Source: Paenibacillus sp.
Lineage (GTDB): Bacteria; Bacillota; Bacilli; Paenibacillales; Paenibacillaceae
Direction of reading: 5' to 3'
DNA length: 5,350 bases
Assembly: GCA_003529225.1 (NCBI GenBank)
Contig: DOJM01000133.1
Span: 326 to 5,675, forward strand
Numbering within the stretch: position 1 is the stretch's first letter; each line of letters begins with the position of its first letter. The translations under genes were made by a program, and so were the position numbers. Below, in pieces: positions 1 through 5,043 of this stretch. The notes under the pieces were generated by a model. That model searched no databases. It was given only the letters and a program-made list of their open reading frames with translations, and was not told the origin of the DNA.

Positions 1-116
1 GCGGCGATCATCAACGCATAGCCTACACCAAGCGATGAAGCATCTTCATAATTGCGACCACAATCCGTTATACTGTCGCCTTGAAACAGAATGACATCGT
101 TTTGCCGGAATATCAT
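1..116 (-). CDS. SGNH/GDSL-family hydrolase, N-terminal part (runs off window)
   Basis: Only the first 38 full codons are present; the rest lies beyond base 1. The translation reads MIFRQNDVILFQGDSITDCG followed by RNYEDASSLGVGYALMIAA. The segment ILFQGDSITDCGR is block I of SGNH/GDSL hydrolases, with the nucleophilic serine at residue 15 of the GDS motif. These enzymes are serine esterases or lipases, often acting on acylated carbohydrates or lysophospholipids; the substrate cannot be told from this piece. No signal peptide precedes block I, so the protein is probably cytoplasmic. The ATG at 116 is chosen because GGGAGG (complement of 125-130) sits 8 nt upstream; a GTG directly before it (119) is a poorer fit. 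The gene is separated from ndh by a terminator and has its own promoter candidate, so it is probably an independent unit. Confidence 0.85.
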   Translation of the reverse strand, partial: MIFRQNDVILFQGDSITDCGRNYEDASSLGVGYALMIA

Positions 117-160
117 CACGTAATCCTCCCCTATTTTCTACTGCTAATATTAGCCAATAT

Positions 161-169
161 AGTATATCA
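161..169 (-). promoter_or_regulatory. Extended -10 promoter for the SGNH hydrolase gene
   Basis: On the minus strand the sequence reads TGATATACT, an extended -10 (TGn plus TATACT, one mismatch to TATAAT). The hexamer 17 bp upstream (TAGTAC) is a poor -35, as is common for extended -10 promoters. It lies between the ndh terminator and the ribosome binding site, about 45 bp from the start codon, which fits a separate transcript for the hydrolase. Predicted by eye only. Confidence 0.5.
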
Positions 170-233
170 AAAACGAATACTACGTACTAGGACAATCATT
201 AACAATTCATGGTAGAAACCACTAGAGATCAAC

Positions 234-261
234 AAAAAACCTGCTCAAATCTGAGCAGGTT
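234..261 (-). terminator. Intrinsic terminator of the yjlC-ndh operon
   Basis: Bases 238-247 (AACCTGCTCA) and 252-261 (TGAGCAGGTT) form a perfect 10-bp stem with a 4-nt loop. Read on the minus strand the stem runs into TTTTTT (complement of 234-239, partly shared with the stem). It begins 16 nt after the ndh stop codon and so ends the minus-strand transcript. The plus strand lacks a T-run after the stem, so it acts in one direction. Confidence 0.92.
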
Positions 262-276
262 ATCCAAGTAATAAAA

Positions 277-1455
277 TTAATATGCTAAGCTAAACAATCC
301 TTTAATATGAGACAAGTAACGAATATTACTTGCTTCCTTCATCAAGGTTGCAGGTAATCCTTTTAGCGGAGTTGAGCTAGCTCCAACGATGGCTACACCG
401 TCTTTACGACCTAAGCTCGCAAGCGTTCCTGAATTGATCGGACTAAAGGATTCAAATGATTTATCCTTCAAGTATGCATAAAGATTGTACCCGATCAATT
501 CGCCCATTTGCCAAGCGATCTGTGCAGTTGGTGGATATGGACGACCATCTTCGGCAAAAACAACGGCGCTGTCGCCAGCAACGAATACGTCTTTGTGTGA
601 TGTGGATTGCAAGAATTCATTTACCGTTGCACGACCACGGTTCACTTCAAGACCGGACTCACCAATCAGTGGATTTCCTTGTACGCCGCCAGTCCATACG
701 AAGGTGTTAGCAACAATTTTTTGACCGTCTTTCAAGTCAATGACATTATCCGCAACATTCGTAACAGGTAGACCTGTCAAGAATTGAACACCACGTTTTT
801 CTAAGCTTGCCACTGCGCGTTCGATCAGTGCATCTGGCAATACTGGTAGAATCTTAGGACCTGCTTCAACCAGCATCAGTTTGATTTCTTTAGGATCCAC
901 GCCATATTTCTTAGTGAGCGTTGGCAACACATCAGCGATTTCACCAACAAGTTCAACACCTGTTAAGCCACCGCCACCGATTAGGATGCTTGCATCCGCT
1001 GGATTTTTAGACTTCGCATATTCACGGATACGCTCATCAATATGACGATGAATTCTGTTAGCATCTGCTGCCGATTTCAATACCATGCTGTATTGCTCAA
1101 GACCTGGAATGCCAAAATAAGCCGTAGTGCTTCCAAGACCCACAACTAAAGCATCGTAGGACAATGTCACACCATCAGATAGTGTAATTTGTTTGTTCTC
1201 AACAGAAAAAGAATTCACCTTTGCAATTTTCAGGTCGATATCTTTACCTGCAAAAAGCTTAGCTAGTGGCATAGCAACAGCACCTTCTGCAACACTACCC
1301 GCTGCAAGACGATGCAATTCTGTAATAATTTGATGAGTAGGATATTGATTAACGACTGTAATTTTAGCTTCGTCTTTCTTCAGGTATTTGCGTACAGTTA
1401 AGGCGCTTAGTAGACCACCATAACCCGCTCCTAGAATGACAATATGTTTAGACAT
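277..1455 (-). CDS. ndh: Type II NADH dehydrogenase (NADH:quinone oxidoreductase, FAD-dependent)
   Basis: This is a single-subunit, non-proton-pumping enzyme that oxidises NADH and passes electrons through FAD to menaquinone at the inner face of the membrane. The 392-aa protein is full length and closely resembles what I recall of B. subtilis Ndh (YjlD), including the same length and the same C-terminal HIKGLFSLAY. Visible motifs are the FAD-binding dinucleotide fold GAGYGG at residues 9-14, the second (NADH-binding) fold GGGGLTG at 160-166 with acidic E197 at the end of the next strand, the flavin-contacting AGD at 293-295, and the quinone-site AQxxxQ motif at 311-316. There is no transmembrane helix; the family is peripheral and held by its C-terminal region. 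The start at 1455 has GGAGG (1463-1467) 7 nt upstream. It is the second gene of an operon, about 40 nt after yjlC, and is followed by a strong terminator. In B. subtilis this operon is repressed by Rex. Confidence 0.97.
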   Translation of the reverse strand: MSKHIVILGAGYGGLLSALTVRKYLKKDEAKITVVNQYPTHQIITELHRLAAGSVAEGAVAMPLAKLFAGKDIDLKIAKVNSFSVENKQITLSDGVTLSYDALVVGLGSTTAYFGIPGLEQYSMVLKSAADANRIHRHIDERIREYAKSKNPADASILIGGGGLTGVELVGEIADVLPTLTKKYGVDPKEIKLMLVEAGPKILPVLPDALIERAVASLEKRGVQFLTGLPVTNVADNVIDLKDGQKIVANTFVWTGGVQGNPLIGESGLEVNRGRATVNEFLQSTSHKDVFVAGDSAVVFAEDGRPYPPTAQIAWQMGELIGYNLYAYLKDKSFESFSPINSGTLASLGRKDGVAIVGASSTPLKGLPATLMKEASNIRYLSHIKGLFSLAY

Positions 1456-1494
1456 GATGTTTCCTCCGTCCTTACGAATGAGATATAAAAAATA

Positions 1495-1938
1495 TTATTT
1501 CTGTTGACTGCGTTCGCCGGCAACTTGAAGATAAGCATTTACAAAACGGAAAAGTTTCTGTGCTTGTGGATCTTTCATCATTTTCATAAGACCAAATACA
1601 CCGATCACTTCTTTGCTTTCATTCGCACGATCTTGCGCTTCGATTACTGTAGCTGCCATATTCTTCGCCGAATGCACCACTGGTTCAGCAAGTTCTTTAA
1701 TTGCACTTACCGTATCACTTTTCAAGACTTCATCCGCAGCGACAGTTTGAACAAAGTCATATGACTTTGTGAGCACGCCGACAAGCTCTGTTAATTTTGG
1801 CAACTGTTCCACTAAGACAGTTAACGACTCCTGAACTTCAGGCTTCAATAGCTGCTCCAGAACATTCATTTGTTCTTGAGTGACAGCTAATTTTGGTGAT
1901 TCTTGTTCAGGTTGTGTTTGAGTGATTGTTTCTGACAT
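1495..1938 (-). CDS. yjlC: DUF1641 protein, YjlC-like, first gene of the ndh operon
   Basis: The 147-aa soluble, helix-rich protein has no catalytic motif I can see. The core, from about residue 25 to 140, matches the DUF1641 pattern: repeated leucine/valine heptad-like helices followed by GVFGLMKMMKDPQAQKLFRF near residues 112-131, which is the typical DUF1641 C-terminal block. Position directly before ndh is the B. subtilis yjlC-ndh arrangement, which is why I use the symbol. Its role is not established; an accessory or membrane-associating partner of Ndh is an inference from the conserved pairing. The N-terminal 20 residues are Gln/Glu/Thr-rich and probably disordered. The ATG at 1938 is supported by AGAGGAGA (1946-1953) 7 nt upstream. 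It is transcribed from the extended -10 promoter at about 2014-2022. Confidence 0.9.
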   Translation of the reverse strand: MSETITQTQPEQESPKLAVTQEQMNVLEQLLKPEVQESLTVLVEQLPKLTELVGVLTKSYDFVQTVAADEVLKSDTVSAIKELAEPVVHSAKNMAATVIEAQDRANESKEVIGVFGLMKMMKDPQAQKLFRFVNAYLQVAGERSQQK

Positions 1939-2013
1939 ATCCGAATCTCCTCTGCAAATAAGCTTTGCTGCTTAATAGTATTTAAAAATAATAACTTATA
2001 ACGCCATATTTCT

Positions 2014-2042
2014 ATTATAGCACTTATTAAGTTATAAATGTC
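2014..2042 (-). promoter_or_regulatory. Promoter of the yjlC-ndh operon
   Basis: On the minus strand TGCTATAAT (complement of 2014-2022) is a perfect extended -10. The hexamer 17 bp upstream is GACATT (2037-2042), a weak -35; GTGACA lies at 19-bp spacing. The expected start site is near 2007, giving a leader of about 70 nt. The -35 region overlaps the TTGTGA half-site described separately, as expected for a repressed promoter. Confidence 0.75.
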
Positions 2043-2087
2043 ACAAAGTTTTTGAATTTTTCCAAAGTTTTGTGATTTTTATTACAT
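2029..2087 (-). promoter_or_regulatory. Rex-like operator region upstream of yjlC-ndh
   Basis: The Rex consensus is TTGTGA-N6-TCACAA. Two 18-bp candidates each keep one perfect half. On the minus strand 2046-2029 reads TTGTGA-CATTTA-TAACTT (right half 3/6) and overlaps the -35. On the plus strand 2070-2087 reads TTGTGA-TTTTTA-TTACAT (right half 4/6). The two perfect halves also form a 7-bp inverted repeat, TCACAAA (2041-2047) and TTTGTGA (2069-2075), separated by 21 nt. Rex, the NADH/NAD+-sensing repressor, controls yjlC-ndh in B. subtilis, so this is the expected regulator. The degenerate halves leave open that another dyad-binding repressor uses the site. Confidence 0.5.
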
Positions 2088-2145
2088 TAAAATAAATTAG
2101 TCATAATTTTCGATATTATTTATACACGCATAGATGATTAAATGC

Positions 2146-3024
2146 TTATTGTGTAAATTTATTCAAATTCATCTCCGCTTTCCATAAAGCCTCGACCATT
2201 GCCGGATTGTTCTTTATTGGTAGCAATCTAAAATACAGAGAACGAACGAAATTTTTAGTGTTCACACGAGCAACGTACTGGCCGCGGCTTCTCGGCCACC
2301 CTCCACATTGCTCCAAGTTGCGGATCCAGTCGGCAATAGATTGTTGTGGAAGTAAATGATTATCTATCATTGTAGCTACAATCGTAGCGATCCGTTCATC
2401 TTCTTCGTCACTAAATATATACTGATCGTTGTAAAGCATCCTTTGGATGACTGCCAAAACCTCCTCCCGGATTGCAGCATCACTATCTGAGCACAGTACC
2501 AGTTCATCCAAGGCACCTGCGCCATGGTCTGCAGCATGAGCCCAGCCTTCTTCTGGCATAAATCCTCGTAAATCCTGTTCTTCCTCATAATATCTAATCA
2601 GCGCTTCCTTCACATTTGTAAACTCTGCGCTATCTAAAAAAGCCTGTTCCCTATGCCACTGAAGAATCAGCGCAACGACCAGCACAGAAAATGTTCTTGT
2701 GAACACAGCCTGATCTTCTTTACTGCCAATGTGATAGAACAAATGCTGCTCGTCAAGGAGAATCAAAAGTAGTTCACGAAGCTCCACATCACTAAACCAT
2801 TGTTTCTCGTTAATCCATTTGTAAAAGGTGGAATAGATCAAGTCATCTCGTAGCATCGGCTGTGGATCTCCTATATACTCAAGCATTAACTTCACATAAT
2901 CCTTTAGTTGCTCCCCACTTCTAAGCTCGTAGTCATTCCCTTCGATTCTTTGCAGGTCTATGATCAACTGCTCTCTGGTATTGTTCAACTTTCCCACCCT
3001 TTCATTATTAAAAGCATTTTGCAT
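2146..3024 (-). CDS. DUF2785 domain protein of unknown function
   Basis: The protein is 292 aa from the first ATG, soluble, acidic and almost entirely helical by composition, with no signal peptide. I place it in the DUF2785 family from its general layout and from the motif GWAHAADHGAGALDEL at residues 160-175, where the Gly-Trp and the two histidines (H163, H167) are the family's most recognisable feature. The function is unknown; clustered His and acidic residues could bind a metal, but this is speculation. The start is uncertain. The ATG at 3024 has only a weak Shine-Dalgarno in its leader. A TTG at 2988 (codon 13) is preceded by AAGGGTGG with suitable spacing, and the family N-terminus as I recall it begins close to there; a GTG at codon 10 is also possible. 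It stands alone, divergent from the nitroreductase, with no clear intrinsic terminator before the ndh promoter region. Confidence 0.8.
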   Translation of the reverse strand: MQNAFNNERVGKLNNTREQLIIDLQRIEGNDYELRSGEQLKDYVKLMLEYIGDPQPMLRDDLIYSTFYKWINEKQWFSDVELRELLLILLDEQHLFYHIGSKEDQAVFTRTFSVLVVALILQWHREQAFLDSAEFTNVKEALIRYYEEEQDLRGFMPEEGWAHAADHGAGALDELVLCSDSDAAIREEVLAVIQRMLYNDQYIFSDEEDERIATIVATMIDNHLLPQQSIADWIRNLEQCGGWPRSRGQYVARVNTKNFVRSLYFRLLPIKNNPAMVEALWKAEMNLNKFTQ

Positions 3025-3051
3025 ATCCTAACATCCTAATTTACATCCTAA
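3025..3051. repeat. Three tandem copies of ATCCTAA in the DUF2785 leader
   Basis: ATCCTAA occurs exactly at 3025-3031, 3033-3039 and 3045-3051, with starts 8 and 12 bp apart. On the coding (minus) strand this is TTAGGAT three times, just before the first ATG of the DUF2785 gene. Each copy holds AGGA, so they may act as weak alternative Shine-Dalgarno sequences or as a protein-binding array. No clear minus-strand promoter was found between here and about 3130. Confidence 0.6.
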
Positions 3052-3130
3052 TATTTTACAACAACGTATTTATTCTCCGGACCCACCAAAGTACTTAGAA
3101 TATTGAAGCTACATGAAGTGAATTTAATCA

Positions 3131-3159
3131 TTGACGAATATAATTAACCGTGCTATTTT
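3131..3159 (+). promoter_or_regulatory. Sigma-A promoter for the nitroreductase/mraY transcript
   Basis: TTGACG (3131-3136) is followed after exactly 17 bp by TATTTT (3154-3159), preceded by TG at 3151-3152, giving an extended -10. The expected start site is near 3166, at the left edge of the dyad 3165-3199. The leader would be about 80 nt. This is the best -35/-10 pair in the window. Confidence 0.7.
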
Positions 3160-3164
3160 AAGTT

Positions 3165-3199
3165 AGTGACAAATAGTTAGTTTATTTATAAATGTCACT
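3165..3199 (+). promoter_or_regulatory. Dyad operator candidate before the nitroreductase
   Basis: AGTGACA (3165-3171) and TGTCACT (3193-3199) form a perfect 7-bp inverted repeat with a 21-nt AT-rich spacer; the similarity continues imperfectly inside (AGTGACAAATA against AGTGACATTTA on the other strand). It covers the predicted start site of the upstream promoter, the classic position of a repressor site. The right arm is part of a 13-bp sequence, TTATAAATGTCAC, found exactly also at 2032-2044 in the ndh control region. The binding protein is unknown. Confidence 0.5.
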
Positions 3200-3209
3200 T
3201 ATTTATAAT
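3181..3209 (+). promoter_or_regulatory. Possible second promoter for the nitroreductase
   Basis: A perfect TATAAT lies at 3204-3209 with a weak TTTATT 17 bp upstream (3181-3186). It would give a short leader of about 32 nt before the ATG at 3248, and the right dyad arm would sit between its -35 and -10. The poor -35 and AT-rich surroundings make a chance match possible. Confidence 0.35.
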
Positions 3210-3247
3210 TAACAAGCAAATACATACACATTATGGAGGAATAACTC

Positions 3248-3685
3248 ATGAGCACTTTTACAGATTTAATTGAATCCCGTAGGTCTGCAATGAATTTTGT
3301 TGAAGGGGTGAAGATCCCTCAGAATGAACTAGAGGAAATGTTCTCTTACGCCAGATTGGCACCATCGGCTCATAATCTTCAACATACCAATTATAAAGTG
3401 GTTTCTGATGAGAATTTAAAAGAAGAGATTCGTAAGGCGGCTTACGGTCAATATAAAATACACTCCGCCTCAGCGGTAATTGTAGTACTCGGAGATAAAC
3501 ATGCTTATCTGAAAGCTCCAGAAATTTACGGTGGACTTAAAGCTTTAGGGGCGATGAGCCAAGAGGATTATGATGCAGAGATAGAAACAATTAACAATGC
3601 TTACGCAGAAAATGATGCTTTTCAAAGAGAGGAGTTCGCTATATGTATGGAATTATGGCTATTTCCGGCCTGTCTTTTCTTCTAG
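3248..3685 (+). pseudogene. Nitroreductase, 3'-truncated by the mraY junction
   Basis: The reading frame gives 145 aa, but only about the first 129 look like a nitroreductase, an FMN-dependent NAD(P)H oxidoreductase family acting on nitroaromatics and quinones. The family's N-terminal FMN contacts are visible: RRS at residues 11-13 and LAPSAHNLQ at 37-45. Homologues are about 200 aa. Here the protein changes after QREE (126-129) to a tail, FAICMELWLFPACLFF, that is simply the mraY start region read in another frame. The C-terminal third, which completes the FMN pocket and dimer interface, is absent, so an active enzyme is unlikely. The 5' half is intact: start ATG with GGAGG (3235-3239) 8 nt upstream, and a strong promoter with a dyad operator. 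It now serves mainly as the leader of the mraY transcript. Whether the truncated peptide is stable is unknown. Confidence 0.85.
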
Positions 3686-4596
3686 TGGCGATGTTTACGC
3701 CGCTGTTGATCTGGGCACTGCACAGGCTGAGACTAACGCAGCCGATTCGCTCCGAGTTACCAGCGGATCATCAGGCCAAACGTGGTACACCGCTTATGGC
3801 AGGATTGGTCCTGCTAATTGGCATAGCGATTTCGATGCAGTTTCATCCCGGACCTCTTATGTTGCTTTTATGTGCTACGTTTTTGTTGTTCAGCTCGGTC
3901 GGATTTCTGGATGATTTCAAAAAGGCTTTTTGGCAAAATCCATCCGGTATCACCGGTCGCTCAAAGCTAGTGTTACAATTTATTTTTACTGGAACCATTT
4001 TGTATGTGTTGTTCCATTCGTTCGGGCTGACGAGCGATCTCGAGTTATTTCAAGGGCACTATCTGCAATTGCCTTTGTATCTTTATGTCGGAATCATTTT
4101 GCTGTTTGTGGTGGGCTCCGCAAATGCCATCAATTTTACGGACGGTCTTGATGGGCTACTGATCAATGTGGCTATTCCGACGTATTTTTTCTTTTTTATG
4201 ATATCGGACAAACCTGAAGTGCAGACATTTTGCCTTGTCATGATTGGCTGTCTGCTTGGGCTTTTCCTTTACAATATTTACCCGGCAAGAGCTTTTATGG
4301 GCGATACAGGATCACTGGCGATTGGTGGCTCTCTTTCCATTTTAGCTGTCATTGAGAAGGTCGAGCTTTTGATTCCGATTTTGTTTTTCGTCTATTTTGC
4401 GGAGCAGTTGTCGGTCATTTTACAAGTTTGGTACTATAAACGAACTAAGCTGCGGCTCTTCCGAATGGCACCGATTCATTACCATTTCAGTTTAAAATAC
4501 GGATGGAGCGAAAACAAGATCGTAATGATTTTCGGTTTCATTTCGTGGGTATCTGTATTACTTTCCTGGTTGATTTGGAAATTTCTCATGCACTAA
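3643..4596 (+). CDS. MraY-like phospho-N-acetylmuramoyl-pentapeptide transferase paralogue
   Basis: This integral membrane enzyme family transfers phospho-MurNAc-pentapeptide from UDP to undecaprenyl phosphate, forming lipid I of peptidoglycan synthesis. The 317-aa protein is full length for firmicute MraY, with about ten hydrophobic segments. MraY signatures appear in order: QPIRSELPADHQAKRGTP (33-50), the catalytic Asp pair in FLDDFKK (D90, D91), NAINFTDGLDG (161-171, with D167 and D170), FMGDTGS (218-224, D221) and RMAPIHYHF (274-282). The family's HHH motif is H279-Y280-H281 here, and the following FE is FS; both are unusual. It is not in a division/cell-wall cluster, so it is probably a second copy. 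The ATG at 3643 has GAGAGGAG (3627-3634) 8 nt upstream. It overlaps the truncated nitroreductase frame by 43 nt and has no visible promoter of its own. It could be a spare or inhibitor-tolerant MraY, or a transferase with a different sugar substrate. Confidence 0.88.
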   Translation: MYGIMAISGLSFLLVAMFTPLLIWALHRLRLTQPIRSELPADHQAKRGTPLMAGLVLLIGIAISMQFHPGPLMLLLCATFLLFSSVGFLDDFKKAFWQNPSGITGRSKLVLQFIFTGTILYVLFHSFGLTSDLELFQGHYLQLPLYLYVGIILLFVVGSANAINFTDGLDGLLINVAIPTYFFFFMISDKPEVQTFCLVMIGCLLGLFLYNIYPARAFMGDTGSLAIGGSLSILAVIEKVELLIPILFFVYFAEQLSVILQVWYYKRTKLRLFRMAPIHYHFSLKYGWSENKIVMIFGFISWVSVLLSWLIWKFLMH

Positions 4597-4608
4597 ATAA
4601 ATTTCATG

Positions 4609-4636
4609 TTTACAAATCTATAAAAGTAGATATAAT
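4609..4636 (+). promoter_or_regulatory. Promoter and operator candidate of the arsR-type gene
   Basis: TTTACA (4609-4614) and a perfect TATAAT (4631-4636) are 16 bp apart. Between them lies an inverted repeat, ATCTA (4616-4620) and TAGAT (4627-4631), suitable for autoregulation by the ArsR protein. The -10 overlaps the ATG at 4635; the expected start site, near 4643, would directly precede the ATG at 4644. TACAAATCT (4611-4619) recurs exactly at 4994-5002 before the MFS gene. Confidence 0.6.
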
Positions 4637-4955
4637 GAAACGCATGGAACCTTTAGTGATATTTAAAGCTTTGTCTAACGAGACACGTAGTCAAATTATG
4701 ATGTGGTTAAAAACACCGGAAGAATTCTTTGATGAAAAGCCTTATTTACAACAAGGCCTAAGTTTTCGAATTGGTATATGCGTGGGAGATATTCAAGCTA
4801 AAGCGGGACTTGCACAGTCTGTTATCTCGAGTTACTTGTTGACTATGCAAAAAGCTGGTTTGTTGGAATCTGAGCGAATTGGGAAGTGGACGTATTATCG
4901 TCGGAATGAGAAGACAATTCAGGAATTTTCCGAGTATATTAAACAGAAACTATAA
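4635..4955 (+). CDS. ArsR-family winged-helix transcriptional regulator
   Basis: A small cytoplasmic DNA-binding repressor of 106 aa (103 if started at the ATG at 4644). Residues 6-26 (PLVIFKALSNETRSQIMMWL) are the usual first helices of ArsR/SmtB proteins. Residues 52-78 form the helix-turn-helix (DIQAKAGLAQSVISSYLLTM then QKAGLLE), and RIGKWTYYRRN at 81-91 is the wing. The segment GICVGDIQ aligns with the ELCVCDL metal-binding helix of ArsR but keeps only one cysteine (Cys49, the only one in the protein), so classical As/Cd sensing at that site is unlikely. Thiol sensing of electrophiles or another ligand is an inference. No good Shine-Dalgarno precedes either start. The open frame extends upstream to 4503 inside mraY but that part does not resemble the family. 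The MFS gene downstream is the probable target. Confidence 0.85.
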   Translation: MKRMEPLVIFKALSNETRSQIMMWLKTPEEFFDEKPYLQQGLSFRIGICVGDIQAKAGLAQSVISSYLLTMQKAGLLESERIGKWTYYRRNEKTIQEFSEYIKQKL

Positions 4956-4978
4956 ATGAGAGGAGGGAAGACTTTTTT

Positions 4979-5041
4979 TTGATAGATCATATCTACAAAT
5001 CTGTATATGTAAATACGAATATAAATGGAGGATTATTTTAA
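4979..5041 (+). other. Possible 20-codon leader ORF before the MFS gene
   Basis: A strong Shine-Dalgarno, AGGAGGG (4961-4967), has no ordinary start codon after it. The only start nearby is TTG at 4979, 11 nt downstream, after a run of eight T. It opens a 20-codon frame (MIDHIYKSVYVNTNINGGLF) that ends at TAA 5039-5041, two bases before the MFS ATG and spanning its ribosome binding site. This could be a regulatory leader peptide coupled to the transporter. The long spacing and TTG start make it tentative. Confidence 0.25.
4992..5026 (+). promoter_or_regulatory. Candidate control region of the MFS gene
   Basis: TACAAATCT (4994-5002) repeats the arsR promoter sequence exactly, and TAGAT-CAT-ATCTA (4983-4995) is a short dyad made of the same words as the arsR dyad. 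TATAAA (5020-5025) is a possible -10, but no good -35 is found at the right distance; TCTACA (4992-4997) aligns with the arsR -35. It is more convincing as an ArsR operator than as a promoter. Confidence 0.35.
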
Positions 5042-5043
5042 AG

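Noticed and set aside
456..724. Plus-strand open frames inside ndh
   Set aside because: They lie antisense to a strongly recognised gene, have no ribosome binding site and resemble no family.
1504..1764. Plus-strand open frame inside yjlC
   Set aside because: Antisense shadow of a supported DUF1641 gene, with no ribosome binding site or family resemblance.
2041..2075. Inverted repeat TCACAAA/TTTGTGA as a terminator for the DUF2785 gene
   Set aside because: The stem is AT-rich with a 21-nt interior and no T-run follows on the minus strand; it fits an operator better.
3597..4151. Alternative plus-strand frames over the nitroreductase-mraY junction and inside mraY
   Set aside because: Out of frame with the clear MraY motifs and of low-complexity, non-family composition.
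3597..4600. mraY segment as an insertion sequence or transposon
   Set aside because: No transposase frame, no inverted repeats at the two ends (around 3620-3640 and 4597-4620) and no obvious target duplication were seen.
4503..4634. N-terminal extension of the ArsR-family protein into mraY
   Set aside because: These 44 codons are mraY DNA in another frame; the ArsR homology starts only after 4635.
4970..4980. Run of eight T after the arsR gene as an intrinsic terminator
   Set aside because: The preceding bases are purine-rich and form no stable stem on the plus strand, so there is no hairpin.
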